Assembly (NCBI GenBank): GCA_910584205.1
Contig: CAJUAA010000030.1
Coordinates: 1-52,580 of the forward strand
Length of the DNA: 52,580 nt
Direction: 5' to 3'
Source of the DNA: an uncultured Lachnospiraceae bacterium
GTDB taxonomy: Bacteria; Bacillota; Clostridia; Lachnospirales; Lachnospiraceae
Shown: positions 7,467 to 16,129 of the stretch, in pieces
Position numbering within the stretch: position 1 is the first letter of the stretch
Layout of the letters: every line of letters begins with the position of its first letter
The notes under the pieces: generated by a model
Databases searched by the model: none
What the model was told of the DNA's origin: nothing
What the model saw: only the letters and a program-made list of their open reading frames with translations
Position numbers and translations under genes: made by a program

Positions 7467-8952
7467 TTTTTCTGCACGCTCCTTCCTCCTGCGGCCCGGC
7501 CATGGGACACCGCCGGTACTCCCCTGTTGTTTCATACGCATAGGCCGCCCGTATGATTTTCTTTTCCATAAAACAGTCGCCGATGAGCTGGACCCCGATG
7601 GGAAGCCCGCTGCGGTCCAGCCCGCAGGGCACCGTGATCCCCGGCAGCCCCGCCAGATTCACGGAAACCGTATAGATATCTCCCAGATACATTTTCACCG
7701 GATCCTGCAGGGATTCGTTCAGCCTGGGAGCCGTCGTGGGTGCCGCCGGCGCCAAAATCACGTCATATCTGGAAAAGGCCCGGTCAAACGCCTGTTTGAT
7801 CAGTGCTTTCGTCTTCAGCGCCTTCAGATAATAGGCGTCATAATAGCCGGAGCTTAAGACAAAGGAACCCAGCATGATCCGGCGCTTTACCTCCGGCCCG
7901 AACCCCTCGCTTCTGGAACGTTTATACATGTCGTGAAGCCCGCCGCAGTCTTTTGCGCAATATCCGTACTTCACGCCGTCAAAACGGGCCAGATTAGAGC
8001 TTGCCTCCGCGGATGCGATGACATAGTACGCCGGAATCGCGTACTCCACCAGGCTTAAATCAAATTCCTCCAGCACCGCGCCCTTTTCCCTCAGCGCCTC
8101 CGCGGCGCGTAAGACCGCCGCTTTCACCTCTCCGTCCAGCCCCTCCCCAAAGTAATCCTTTGGGATTCCGATGCGCAGCCCCCGCACGTCGTCCACCAGG
8201 GCCGAAGTAAAATCACAGTCTTCCCTGGCCGCCGACGTGCTGTCCTTCGGATCGTGGGAGGCGATCGCCTCCAGAACCGCCGCACAGTCGGACACGTCCT
8301 TTGCCACCGGGCCGATCTGGTCCAGCGAAGAACCGTAGGCGATCAGTCCATACCGGGACACGGTCCCGTAGGTGGGCTTCAGGCCGGTGACGCCGCAGAA
8401 AGAACTGGGCTGTCGGATGGAACCGCCGGTATCCGACCCCAGCGCAAAGCTGCATTCCTCCGCCGCCACCGCGGCGCAGCTTCCTCCTGAGGAGCCGCCC
8501 GGCACATGCTCCGTATTCCACGGATTTTTCACAGGCCCAAAATAAGAAGTCTCCGAGGTGCTTCCCATGGCAAATTCATCCATGTTCGTCTTTCCGACGA
8601 CGATTACGCCCGCGTCTTCCATCCTTTTCACCGCCTCCGCCGTATAGGGCGGAAGAAAATCCTTCAGGATCTTCGAACCGCAGGTGGTCCGAAGCCCCTC
8701 CGTGCACAGATTGTCCTTTACAACCGCCGGTACTCCGGCCAGAGGGCCGGCCAGCTCTCCCGACGAGATCCTTTTCTGTACCTGCTCCGCCTTCTTCAGC
8801 GCCGCTTCCCCGTCCACCGTCACACAGCAGTTCAGCTCCCGGTCCAGCTTCTGTATCCGGTCCAGCGCCTCCCGGACCGCTTCCACGGCGCTGGCTTCTC
8901 CTGCCTGTATCGTTCTGCCCAGCTCCAGGGCCGTCATACTCATCAGACTCAT
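7450..8952 (-). CDS. gatA: Asp-tRNA(Asn)/Glu-tRNA(Gln) amidotransferase subunit A
   Basis: A 500-residue amidase-signature subunit that frees ammonia from glutamine for the amidotransferase. The Ser-cisSer-Lys triad is visible as K79 (VVKDNL), S154 (PGGSSGGS) and S178 (DTGGSIRQP). The ATG at 8952 follows AGGAGG at good spacing; the longer frame upstream lacks a ribosome site. It lies 29 bp after gatC and overlaps gatB, the classical gatCAB order. Confidence 0.97.
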   Translation of the reverse strand: MSLMSMTALELGRTIQAGEASAVEAVREALDRIQKLDRELNCCVTVDGEAALKKAEQVQKRISSGELAGPLAGVPAVVKDNLCTEGLRTTCGSKILKDFLPPYTAEAVKRMEDAGVIVVGKTNMDEFAMGSTSETSYFGPVKNPWNTEHVPGGSSGGSCAAVAAEECSFALGSDTGGSIRQPSSFCGVTGLKPTYGTVSRYGLIAYGSSLDQIGPVAKDVSDCAAVLEAIASHDPKDSTSAAREDCDFTSALVDDVRGLRIGIPKDYFGEGLDGEVKAAVLRAAEALREKGAVLEEFDLSLVEYAIPAYYVIASAEASSNLARFDGVKYGYCAKDCGGLHDMYKRSRSEGFGPEVKRRIMLGSFVLSSGYYDAYYLKALKTKALIKQAFDRAFSRYDVILAPAAPTTAPRLNESLQDPVKMYLGDIYTVSVNLAGLPGITVPCGLDRSGLPIGVQLIGDCFMEKKIIRAAYAYETTGEYRRCPMAGPQEEGACRKNEQTV

Positions 8953-8981
8953 ACCGTCTCCTCCTGTTGAATCGCTTCTTC

Positions 8982-9278
8982 TCACTGCTCCACCGTCTTC
9001 GGCACCTGCCAGGCGTCTTCTTTCCGGGCCGGCGCGTTGGCCAGCATGCGCTCTTTCTCATCCCCGTTCGTCACCACGTCCTCCCGGAACACGTTCTCCG
9101 ACGGAAATACGTGGTACAGGGGCTCCACGTCCTCCGTATCCAGTTCATTCAGCCTGTCAATATAATCCAGCATATTTCCCATGTCCTTCCGGGCCTGCTC
9201 CTTTTCCCCGCCGGAAAGCGAAAGCTTTGCCAGAATTCCCACATATTCGATCATTTCATCCGATATGATATTTGCCAT
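8982..9278 (-). CDS. gatC: Asp-tRNA(Asn)/Glu-tRNA(Gln) amidotransferase subunit C
   Basis: A 98-residue small subunit that stabilises GatA-GatB. Family features include the N-terminal YVGILAKLSL region and the middle DTEDVEPLYHV, which matches the usual DxxVxP pattern. A GGAGGAA ribosome site precedes ATG. It lies 45 bp downstream of aspS in the same operon. Confidence 0.95.
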   Translation of the reverse strand: MANIISDEMIEYVGILAKLSLSGGEKEQARKDMGNMLDYIDRLNELDTEDVEPLYHVFPSENVFREDVVTNGDEKERMLANAPARKEDAWQVPKTVEQ

Positions 9279-9323
9279 CCTGCCGTTCCTCCTTCTTCTC
9301 TCCTGATATTCCGCTCTGTCCCT

Positions 9324-10655
9324 CTAGGGCTCCAGACGGGAAAGATCGCGGGGATACAGCGTCGTCTCCCGTACGTTCTCTTCCCCGATCAGCTTCATGG
9401 TCAGCCTCTCCAGCCCGATGCCAAGTCCTCCGTGGGGCGGCATGCCGTAGCGGAACGTATCCACATACTGTTCCAGCCCTTCCCCGCTCATGCCCCTTGC
9501 CGCCATCTTTTCCGTCAGCATCCGGCAGTCGTGGATCCTCTGGCCTCCGGTGGTGATCTCCAGCCCGCCGAACAGAAGGTCAAAGCTTAAGGTATACCGG
9601 GGATCATCCGGATCGTCCATGGCATAGAACGGCCTTTTTTTTGACGGATAATGCGTGACAAACACAAAATCCGCATCGTATTCCTCCTTGAAATACCGGC
9701 CGATCAACGCCTCCTCCTCCGGCTCCAGATCAAAGGGCGCCCGAATCTTCCGGCCGTATTTTTCACTTACCAGCTCCTTCGCCCGGTCAAAACGGACCAT
9801 GGGAATCTGGTCGGTCTTCGGAAGCGTGATGTTCAGGATCTTCAGCTCCTTCGCGTATTCTCTGCCGAGCAGCTCCATCGTATACTGGAGAAATCCCGTC
9901 TCCACAGCCATAATGTCCTCAAAGCTCTCAATATATCCCATCTCCAGATCCAGAGACGTGTACTCGTTCAGATGCCGTCTGGTGTTGTGCTTTTCCGCCC
10001 GGAACACCGGAGCCGTCTCAAAGACCCGGTCGAACACTCCTACCATCATCTGTTTGTACAGCTGGGGCGACTGCTGGAGCACGGCCGGCCGGTGAAAATA
10101 ATCCAGCCGGAACAGGTTGGAGCCGCCCTCCGCGCTTCTGGCCCCGATCTTCGGCGTATGGATCTCCGTGAATCCCTGCCCGTACAGATAATCCCGGAAT
10201 CCTTTTACGATTCCCTCCTGAAGCTTGAATTTCGCCCTTTCCCGGATGTTCCGAAGCGAGATCGAACGCATGTTCAACTTCGCCTCCAGAGAGGTATTCA
10301 GCTTCCACTTCGCAATGGGCAGCGGCATGGGCGCCGCCGGTGCCGACAGGACGCGCAGTTTTTTCAGGCGCAGCTCCATCCCGCCCGGCGCGCGCGTCTC
10401 TTCCTCCAGCACGCCCTCCGCCTCCACGGCGGATGCCTCCTTCACCTGCCTCAAGTCGAATTCCGCCGTTCCTTCCTCATAGACGCACTGTAAAAGCCCG
10501 TCTCTTTTCCTCAGGACCACGAAAGCCACATCGCCCATCCGGCGGATCGTATGGATGGTCCCGTTCACTTTCACCTGCTGCCCCCGCCTCGTTTTGTCCA
10601 TCAGCCCGCTCAGTTCCAGACACTCTGATTGTTTCACTCCTGTTACAAATTCCAT
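9324..10655 (-). CDS. aspS: Aspartate-tRNA(Asp/Asn) ligase, archaeal-type
   Basis: A 443-residue class II synthetase. An OB-fold anticodon domain (about 15-105) is followed by the catalytic core with FTEIHTPKI, motif 2 region FRAEKHNTRRHLNEYTSLD, and motif 3 GIGLERL. The FYAMDDPDDPRY and FDLLFGGLEITTGGQR segments are those of archaeal-type, non-discriminating AspRS found in Clostridia. Such an enzyme makes Asp-tRNA(Asn), which GatCAB amidates, so its place directly before gatCAB fits a transamidation pathway for Asn-tRNA. The start MEFVTGVKQ has GAGGAGGAACAGGAA; the frame extending to 10811 runs back into the T-box. Confidence 0.94.
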   Translation of the reverse strand: MEFVTGVKQSECLELSGLMDKTRRGQQVKVNGTIHTIRRMGDVAFVVLRKRDGLLQCVYEEGTAEFDLRQVKEASAVEAEGVLEEETRAPGGMELRLKKLRVLSAPAAPMPLPIAKWKLNTSLEAKLNMRSISLRNIRERAKFKLQEGIVKGFRDYLYGQGFTEIHTPKIGARSAEGGSNLFRLDYFHRPAVLQQSPQLYKQMMVGVFDRVFETAPVFRAEKHNTRRHLNEYTSLDLEMGYIESFEDIMAVETGFLQYTMELLGREYAKELKILNITLPKTDQIPMVRFDRAKELVSEKYGRKIRAPFDLEPEEEALIGRYFKEEYDADFVFVTHYPSKKRPFYAMDDPDDPRYTLSFDLLFGGLEITTGGQRIHDCRMLTEKMAARGMSGEGLEQYVDTFRYGMPPHGGLGIGLERLTMKLIGEENVRETTLYPRDLSRLEP

Positions 10656-10714
10656 TTCCTGTTCCTCCTCATCCTGATTCCGGCTGCGAACGTACAGACA
10701 GGGTTTCCTGCATG

Positions 10715-10748
10715 AAAAAAGCCCCGGAATCTTTTCTGATTCCGGGGC
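10715..10748 (-). terminator. T-box attenuator terminator
   Basis: Perfect 11-bp stem GCCCCGGAATC/GATTCCGGGGC (10721-10731 with 10738-10748), a 6-nt loop and a T6 run on the minus strand, directly after the T-box antiterminator sequence. Its 5' side competes with that antiterminator. Confidence 0.92.
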
Positions 10749-10990
10749 GGGATCTTTCTTTCCCGCGGTACCACCCGCATTGGGCCTGCCTGCGAAAGCG
10801 CAGAACCCCACTCTTTTTGGCCTGTAACGTATGCCGCACGGGCTGACCTACTCTTCCTTCAGACAGCCGGCTCCCAGGTGTTCCCTGTCTCTGCTCTTCC
10901 AAACGGCGCTCTCAGTCGGTGACGCCGTATTCCTGTCGGCCTCTGCAGATCAGAGTCCTGTTCTCCGCCTTTTTCGTTTCTGGTCCATAT
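10715..10990 (-). promoter_or_regulatory. T-box riboswitch controlling aspS-gatCAB
   Basis: The leader holds the diagnostic T-box sequence AATGCGGGTGGTACCGCGGG (10762-10781 on the minus strand), followed by the attenuator terminator. Upstream are several hairpins that fit stem I to stem III, for example ACGGCG/CGCCGT and CTCTG/CAGAG. Uncharged tRNA pairing with UGGU in the bulge should stabilise the antiterminator and switch on aspS-gatCAB. I cannot place the specifier loop reliably; GAC at 10915-10917 before UGAGAG would fit Asp, but Asn (AAC) is also plausible. A TTGACA at 11007-11012 with a weak -10 (TATGGA at 16 bp) may start the transcript. Confidence 0.93.
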
Positions 10991-11063
10991 CCTAACACAG
11001 ATCCCTGTCAAATGCAATGTTAGAAATTACGGTTTTTCGGCCCGTACGCCATAAATTTTTCGG

Positions 11064-13124
11064 TCACGGCAGCTCCTCGTACACAGAAAACGCCAGATCC
11101 GTCTCCGGAATCTCCTCCGGCGCGAACAGGGCGCCTCCCCGGTACATGTCCCATGCTCCCGACTGATAGTACAGGAAATCCGTCCGAAACGTACAGTCAG
11201 GGTTTTTCAAACGGACCTGTATCCGGTATTCCCGCTCCCGGCCGGGCACAATCTTTTCAAAGGCGACGGTGCAGGCTTCCATACAGGGCGCCGACGCCCC
11301 GATGATCTCCCCCGACGCCGCCACGGCGCCCTCCTCGTCCAGAATCCGCACCTCGTAGACCGAGTCATTGGCCGGGCCGTCCCAGTTCGCCACCCACAGG
11401 TCCACATGGTCAAAGGACCGGGCCGTCCGGAAGGTCTGGGAAAATTCCGTCTGGAGCGTCAGATCCCGGCTGCTCTCCTGATCCTGGAGAACCGCGTATT
11501 CCCGCACCGGCGCCCCGCTTCCCCGCACGGCAGCGGCTGTGCCCAGAAGCGCCAGAAACAGCCCCGCAGCCGACACGGCGGGCAGAAACCGCATGGCCGG
11601 ATACGCGCCGGACCGGGCCGCCATCCAGTCCGCCGCCTGCTCCATCCCGTCTGCCGCCCACAGAAGGAGCAGAAGCATGAACGGGATGCTGTAGGCGTTG
11701 TCCACCTCCCACAGAAGATAGAACAGATAAGCGCCGCACAGGTTAAAGGCGGACACATCCAGCACATCCGCCCGTCTTCTCAGCATCCTCAGGATCAGCG
11801 CCAGCAGAACCAGCCCGGTCAGCATCCCGTGATAGCCGTGGGCATACACCGCCAGCAGGTCTTCCCTGCCGCCGCTTATATATTTCTGGATTCCGGACGT
11901 CTCCTGCATGGTAAAAAACAGCGAATCGTAGTCATCCGTCCCGTCCGAAAATGCAATGCGCAGCTTATTCCGGAACAGCGTAAACAGCCCTGCCGGGCCC
12001 ATCTCTTCCACCCGTTCCCTCAGAAGGGCAAAATCCGCCGCCGTCCGCTCCTCTCTGGTGGAAAACGAGCCGGTGTAGGCGTCGTCCGCGCTGTTGTACT
12101 GCCCCTCTCCCTGCGCGCTCATCATGATCCAGTGCACCGCCGGATATCCGGTCACAGACGGATCAAAGCCCGCATACCGCTTTTCCGCCTGTCCGTACGC
12201 GGACAGCACCAGCACGGCGCCCAGCAGGGCCGCCAGCACGCTCAGCGCTTCCCTGCGCCCGGGAAGGCGTTTCATGCAAAGCGCCGCGCAGACGGCCAGG
12301 GACAGGACGGTCAGGATCACCGTGGCACGGATTCGGAAGCCCAGGGCCAGCAGAATCCCCACGCACGCATACAGTGCATATTTTTTCCGGACGTCCTCCT
12401 GCTCCCACGCCAGGCTGCAGAGCCAGAACGCTCCCATGGAAAATGCCAGCGATATGGTCGACGTATAGTACATCTGACCCAGCAGGTACCAGAGGGGATT
12501 CACCGCCGTCATAAGCAGCAGAAACAGCCCGGTCCTTTCGGAACGGTACCGACAGGCCAGACGGAACGCGCAGAACAGCCCCGCGTTCATGAACGCCACA
12601 TTGACAAGCTTCATCAAGTCCATCCAGTATTCCTTCGGAATGCCCAGGGCAGACGCCGGCTTCAGCCAGAAGAGCGTGAACAGGCAGATGGGCAGATTAT
12701 TGGGGTATTTCATAAAATAAAACCGGTAATGCGTCTCCGCCACCGTTCCCCCGTCAAGAAGCGCCGCCGCCGTGTCAAAGATCTTCAGATGGTCCTGCCG
12801 AAGGGATGTCCGCACCAGAAGGACCATCAAAACCTGCAGCGCAAGCATGCCCCCGAAGAGCAGCACCGCCCATACGTTCCGCCGCCGTTCCATGCCGGAA
12901 ACCATGTTCCGGAACAGGCCGGCCAGCAGCAGGCACAACAGGAGCGAGACGCCCGACAGGAAAGCCACGACCAGCTTCCCGTGCAGCATTCCCTGAAGCG
13001 TCCCCGCGCCGTCCAGCATATCCAGCGCCCCATAGAAAATGTAGGCGCTCATGGGGATCACCAGCGCGAACAGAAGCCCGTACACCGCCTTCCTGCATCC
13101 GTCCCACAGGCTCCTGCCGCTCAT
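11064..13124 (-). CDS. GT-C-like polytopic membrane glycosyltransferase
   Basis: A 686-residue protein with about a dozen hydrophobic segments over residues 12-530 and a hydrophilic C-terminal domain of about 140 residues, probably extracytoplasmic and beta-rich. After the third or fourth segment the loop RQDHLKIFD and then HYRFYFMKYPNN resemble the acidic first loop and following region of PMT/ArnT-like GT-C enzymes that use polyprenyl-phosphate sugars. No exact subfamily can be named. It overlaps dapF by 4 bp (ATGA) and so is cotranscribed with it, though a shared function is not obvious. Moderately sure of the fold, unsure of substrate. Confidence 0.6.
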   Translation of the reverse strand: MSGRSLWDGCRKAVYGLLFALVIPMSAYIFYGALDMLDGAGTLQGMLHGKLVVAFLSGVSLLLCLLLAGLFRNMVSGMERRRNVWAVLLFGGMLALQVLMVLLVRTSLRQDHLKIFDTAAALLDGGTVAETHYRFYFMKYPNNLPICLFTLFWLKPASALGIPKEYWMDLMKLVNVAFMNAGLFCAFRLACRYRSERTGLFLLLMTAVNPLWYLLGQMYYTSTISLAFSMGAFWLCSLAWEQEDVRKKYALYACVGILLALGFRIRATVILTVLSLAVCAALCMKRLPGRREALSVLAALLGAVLVLSAYGQAEKRYAGFDPSVTGYPAVHWIMMSAQGEGQYNSADDAYTGSFSTREERTAADFALLRERVEEMGPAGLFTLFRNKLRIAFSDGTDDYDSLFFTMQETSGIQKYISGGREDLLAVYAHGYHGMLTGLVLLALILRMLRRRADVLDVSAFNLCGAYLFYLLWEVDNAYSIPFMLLLLLWAADGMEQAADWMAARSGAYPAMRFLPAVSAAGLFLALLGTAAAVRGSGAPVREYAVLQDQESSRDLTLQTEFSQTFRTARSFDHVDLWVANWDGPANDSVYEVRILDEEGAVAASGEIIGASAPCMEACTVAFEKIVPGREREYRIQVRLKNPDCTFRTDFLYYQSGAWDMYRGGALFAPEEIPETDLAFSVYEELP

Positions 13125-13972
13125 TCCATTCCTTCCGGCAGGACGATCTCTCCGTCAAATACGGTCACCGCCGCCCCCGTCATATAGACGCAGTTGTCCG
13201 CCTCCCGCCACTCGATCTCCAGATCGCCGCCCAGAAGCTCCACTGTCACGTCCCGGCCGCACAGGCCGTTCAGATTCGCCGCCACCACGGCCGCGCAGGC
13301 TCCGGTCCCGCACGCCCAGGTCTCGGCTGCTCCCCGCTCCCAGACACGCATCTCCATCCGGTCTTTGGACAGCACCCGGATGAACTCCGTATTCACTCTT
13401 TTGGGAAAACGCTCGTGGCGCTCAAAGAACGGGCCCGCCTCCTCCAGGGCAAATTCCTTCACCGGCGTATCCAGAAAGACCACCGCGTGGGGATTTCCCA
13501 TGGACACACAGGTCATCTTCCACTCCCGCCCGCATACTTCGATGGGCTCCTGCACCACCGGCTCCTTCTCCGCCTTCACCGGAATCAGCTCCGGCGCCAG
13601 TATCGGTTCGCCCATGTTCACCTGCACCTTTGATACCTTTTTGTCCTCCACGTACAGCTTCAGGTATTTAATCCCCGCCAGCGTCTCCACCGTGATCTCA
13701 TCCTTCCCGGTCAGGCCGTAATCCCGGACATATTTTCCCACGCAGCGGATTCCGTTTCCGCACATCTCGCCTCTGGAGCCGTCCGCGTTGTACATATCCA
13801 TCCGGAAATCTGCCCGGTCGGAACGGCAGATCAGAATCAGACCGTCCGATCCGATCCCGAAATGCCGGTCGCTCACATATCTGGCCGTCCCCGCCGGGTC
13901 CTTCAGCTCCTGTTCCGTACAGTCCACATAGACATAATCGTTCCCGATCCCCTGCATCTTTGTAAATTTCAT
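13121..13972 (-). CDS. dapF: Diaminopimelate epimerase
   Basis: A 283-residue cofactor-independent racemase that converts LL- to meso-diaminopimelate for lysine and peptidoglycan. The two catalytic cysteines are C71 (EMCGNGIRC) and C221 (WACGTGA). The N-terminal GIGNDYVYVD and the GNPHAVVF segment are typical. The start has AGGAGG. The next gene downstream (GT-C-like protein) overlaps by 4 bp. Confidence 0.97.
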   Translation of the reverse strand: MKFTKMQGIGNDYVYVDCTEQELKDPAGTARYVSDRHFGIGSDGLILICRSDRADFRMDMYNADGSRGEMCGNGIRCVGKYVRDYGLTGKDEITVETLAGIKYLKLYVEDKKVSKVQVNMGEPILAPELIPVKAEKEPVVQEPIEVCGREWKMTCVSMGNPHAVVFLDTPVKEFALEEAGPFFERHERFPKRVNTEFIRVLSKDRMEMRVWERGAAETWACGTGACAAVVAANLNGLCGRDVTVELLGGDLEIEWREADNCVYMTGAAVTVFDGEIVLPEGME

Positions 13973-14041
13973 ATTCCAACCTCCTGCTTCTTCCCACTAT
14001 AACAAAAACCTCCGCACTTCTCAACCTCTCCGGCCGATTTT

Positions 14042-14590
14042 CTACAGCTTCGTCATGGCAAGCACCATCTGCGCCGTCTCGGTCAGGGAAGTACCGCTGT
14101 CCATGCTGCATCTCTGGATATACCGGTGCGCTTCCTCCTCTGTCATATGATTCCGCTCCATCAGAACCGTTTTGGCTTCCCACAGGACCCGTTTTTCCGC
14201 CTCGCTTCTCTGCTTCGGCCTTGCGCGCAGCTTTTTTTTCCTCCGCTCCTGGTTCATGCACATCATCTCAAGGGTGCTCATCAGGTCCTGCACCTTCAGC
14301 GGCATGGGCACGCAGATGACGTCCGGATCCCCGCACTCCGCGCATACCCGCGCCGACGCCATCAGAAGCATGTCAAATCCCGCCGGCAGGGAACTCTTAA
14401 GCTCCGTATAATACATATCCGGAAATTTATACCCGCTGATGACCACCCCGCTGTTCATCATATCCGCCATATTCAATACCTGAGAACCAAGCGTGCACAC
14501 AGCTGCCACATCGTAGCCGTGTCTGACCAGAAGATTACGGATGCTTTTTCCATCCTCTGCCTTTGGAAATACAATCAAGATACTGGTCAC
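14042..14590 (-). CDS. ANTAR-domain RNA-binding regulator
   Basis: About 182 residues. A receiver-like N-terminal half (SILIVFPKAEDG...) lacks a clear phosphoacceptor Asp at the usual place, so it is probably a pseudo-receiver. It is followed by a helical linker rich in Arg/Lys and a C-terminal ANTAR domain (about 120-180) with AKTVLMERNHMTEEEAHRYIQ and TAQMVLAM. ANTAR proteins bind paired or single hexaloop RNA hairpins and block termination. The gene lies 38 bp after glnA, whose leader has such a hairpin. The GTG at 14590 is preferred over GTG at 14599 because it has proper spacing from AAAGGGG. Its target is therefore probably glnA, by inference. Confidence 0.88.
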   Translation of the reverse strand: MTSILIVFPKAEDGKSIRNLLVRHGYDVAAVCTLGSQVLNMADMMNSGVVISGYKFPDMYYTELKSSLPAGFDMLLMASARVCAECGDPDVICVPMPLKVQDLMSTLEMMCMNQERRKKKLRARPKQRSEAEKRVLWEAKTVLMERNHMTEEEAHRYIQRCSMDSGTSLTETAQMVLAMTKL

Positions 14591-14628
14591 ATCCCACACA
14601 CCCCTTTCTGCTCTCCGCCCGGAAGGGG

Positions 14629-15960
14629 TCAGATCCTCAGCAGATAATTATCCAGTTCCCATCCGGAAATATGCGCGTTATACGCCTCCCACTCCTGACG
14701 CTTCGCCTCCGCGTATTTCCGGCACGCCTCCTCTCCCAGCACCTCCCGGATCAGAGGATCCTTTTCAAATTCGTCCACCGCTTCCTTCAGATTCCTGGGA
14801 AGGCTCTCCACTCCCAGCTCCTTCAGCTCCGCCCGGGAAAGCTCGTTCACATTCCGGTCCAGGCTTGCCGGCGGCTCGATCCGGTTCCGCATTCCGTCCA
14901 GTCCCGCCGCAAGGCACAGGGCAAGTGCCAGATACGGATTGCAGGCCGGGTCCGGAGAACGCAGTTCGATCCTGGTATCCTCCCCTCCAATGGCCGGAAT
15001 CCGCACCAGCGGCGTCCGGTTTTTCGCCGACCAGGCGATGCAGGACGGCGCCTCATAGCCCGGGACGAGACGCTTGTAGGAGTTCACCAGCGGATTCAGC
15101 ACCAGCGTCATCCCCTTGATATGGCGGATCAGCCCGCCCAGGAAATAATACGCCTCCCGGCTGAGCCGGTTGGGGTCCCGGTCATCCCGGAAAATGTTGA
15201 CACCGTCCCTGGACAGGGACATGTTGATGTGCATGCCGGAACCGTCCACGCCTTCTTTGGGCTTCGGCATAAAGGTAGCGTGAAGTCCGTGTCTTCTGGC
15301 GATGGTCTTCACCGCCAGCTTGAAGGTCATGATGTTGTCCGCCGCCGCCAGCGCGTCGTCATAGTGGAAGTCGATCTCATGCTGTGCCGGAGAATTTTCG
15401 TGATGGGACGCCTCCACCTCAAAGCTCATCCCTTCCAGCGCCAGTACCATATCCCTGCGGGCATTTTCCCCAAAATCCAGCGGCCCCATATCAAAATACC
15501 CCGCCTGCTCATGGGTGATGTTCGTGGGCATGCCGTTGTCATCCAGATGATACAGGAAGAATTCACACTCCGGCCCCACCTGGAACGTATAGCCCTCCCC
15601 GGCGGCCTCCGAGACGACTTTTTTCAAAATATACCTTGGGTCTCCCTCATAGCAGGTGCCGCCTGGACGGTATACGTCGCAGATCAGCCTCGCCACCTTT
15701 CCCTGCTGCGGCCTCCACGGAAACATGGCGAACGTACTGTAATCCGGGTAAAGATACATATCGCTCTCATCCACATTCACAAACCCGTCAATGGACGACC
15801 CGTCAAACATCACCTGATTATTCAGCGCCTTTTTCAGATGGCTGGCCGTGATCGCCAGGTTTTTCATGCTGCCGAACAGATCCGTAAACTGCAGGCGGAT
15901 AAATTCCACATCCTCCTCTTCCACCATTTCCAAAATGTCTTTCTTTGTATATCTGCTCAT
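14629..15960 (-). CDS. glnA: Glutamine synthetase type I
   Basis: A 443-residue GSI-alpha-type enzyme forming glutamine from glutamate and ammonia. Family signatures: MFDGSSIDGF, the GPECEFFL and MPKPKEGVDGSGMHINMSL metal/ATP segments, NPLVNSYKRLVPGYEAP, and RIELRSPDPACNPYLA. The Tyr adenylylation site of GSI-beta is absent, as expected for Firmicutes. Start ATG at 15960 with AAAGGAG; the frame continuing to 16098 covers the leader and promoter. Its promoter and a terminator-like leader hairpin lie just upstream, and the ANTAR gene follows. Confidence 0.97.
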   Translation of the reverse strand: MSRYTKKDILEMVEEEDVEFIRLQFTDLFGSMKNLAITASHLKKALNNQVMFDGSSIDGFVNVDESDMYLYPDYSTFAMFPWRPQQGKVARLICDVYRPGGTCYEGDPRYILKKVVSEAAGEGYTFQVGPECEFFLYHLDDNGMPTNITHEQAGYFDMGPLDFGENARRDMVLALEGMSFEVEASHHENSPAQHEIDFHYDDALAAADNIMTFKLAVKTIARRHGLHATFMPKPKEGVDGSGMHINMSLSRDGVNIFRDDRDPNRLSREAYYFLGGLIRHIKGMTLVLNPLVNSYKRLVPGYEAPSCIAWSAKNRTPLVRIPAIGGEDTRIELRSPDPACNPYLALALCLAAGLDGMRNRIEPPASLDRNVNELSRAELKELGVESLPRNLKEAVDEFEKDPLIREVLGEEACRKYAEAKRQEWEAYNAHISGWELDNYLLRI

Positions 15961-16000
15961 GTTCTTCGCTCCTTTGCCTGTATGTTTTCTATCCTGTAAT

Positions 16001-16037
16001 ACAACAAAAGGGCGTACTTCCTCCGTTGGAAACGCCC
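16001..16037 (-). promoter_or_regulatory. glnA leader hairpin/terminator with ANTAR-type hexaloop
   Basis: Minus-strand reading: GGGCGT-TTCC-loop AACGGA-GGAA-GT bulge-ACGCCC, then TTTTGTTGT. The loop is exactly six nucleotides with A at position 1 and G at position 4, the signature of RNA hairpins recognised by ANTAR proteins. The T-rich tail makes the same hairpin look like an intrinsic terminator. It lies between the glnA promoter and start codon. Only one hexaloop hairpin fits in the short 5' leader, unlike the usual tandem P1-P2 motif. Confidence 0.75.
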
Positions 16038-16051
16038 TTGTCTCTGCCTCA

Positions 16052-16080
16052 AATATAACAGCTGCAATTCCCTTTGTCAA
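16052..16080 (-). promoter_or_regulatory. glnA promoter
   Basis: Minus strand TTGACA (16075-16080), a 17-bp spacer and TATATT (16052-16057): near-consensus sigma-A. Start of transcription is expected about 10 nt before the leader hairpin. Confidence 0.85.
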
Positions 16081-16129
16081 GAAAGACTCTTCCTGCATAG
16101 TCTATACAAAGAAAGGAGTTGAAAAAGAA

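Noticed and set aside
11406..13187. 593-codon open frame on the plus strand
   Set aside because: Antisense shadow of the GT-C-like gene, rich in Gln/His/Arg, with no domain or ribosome site. The same holds for the long plus-strand frames at 6105-7556, 14563-15999 and 30578-32278.
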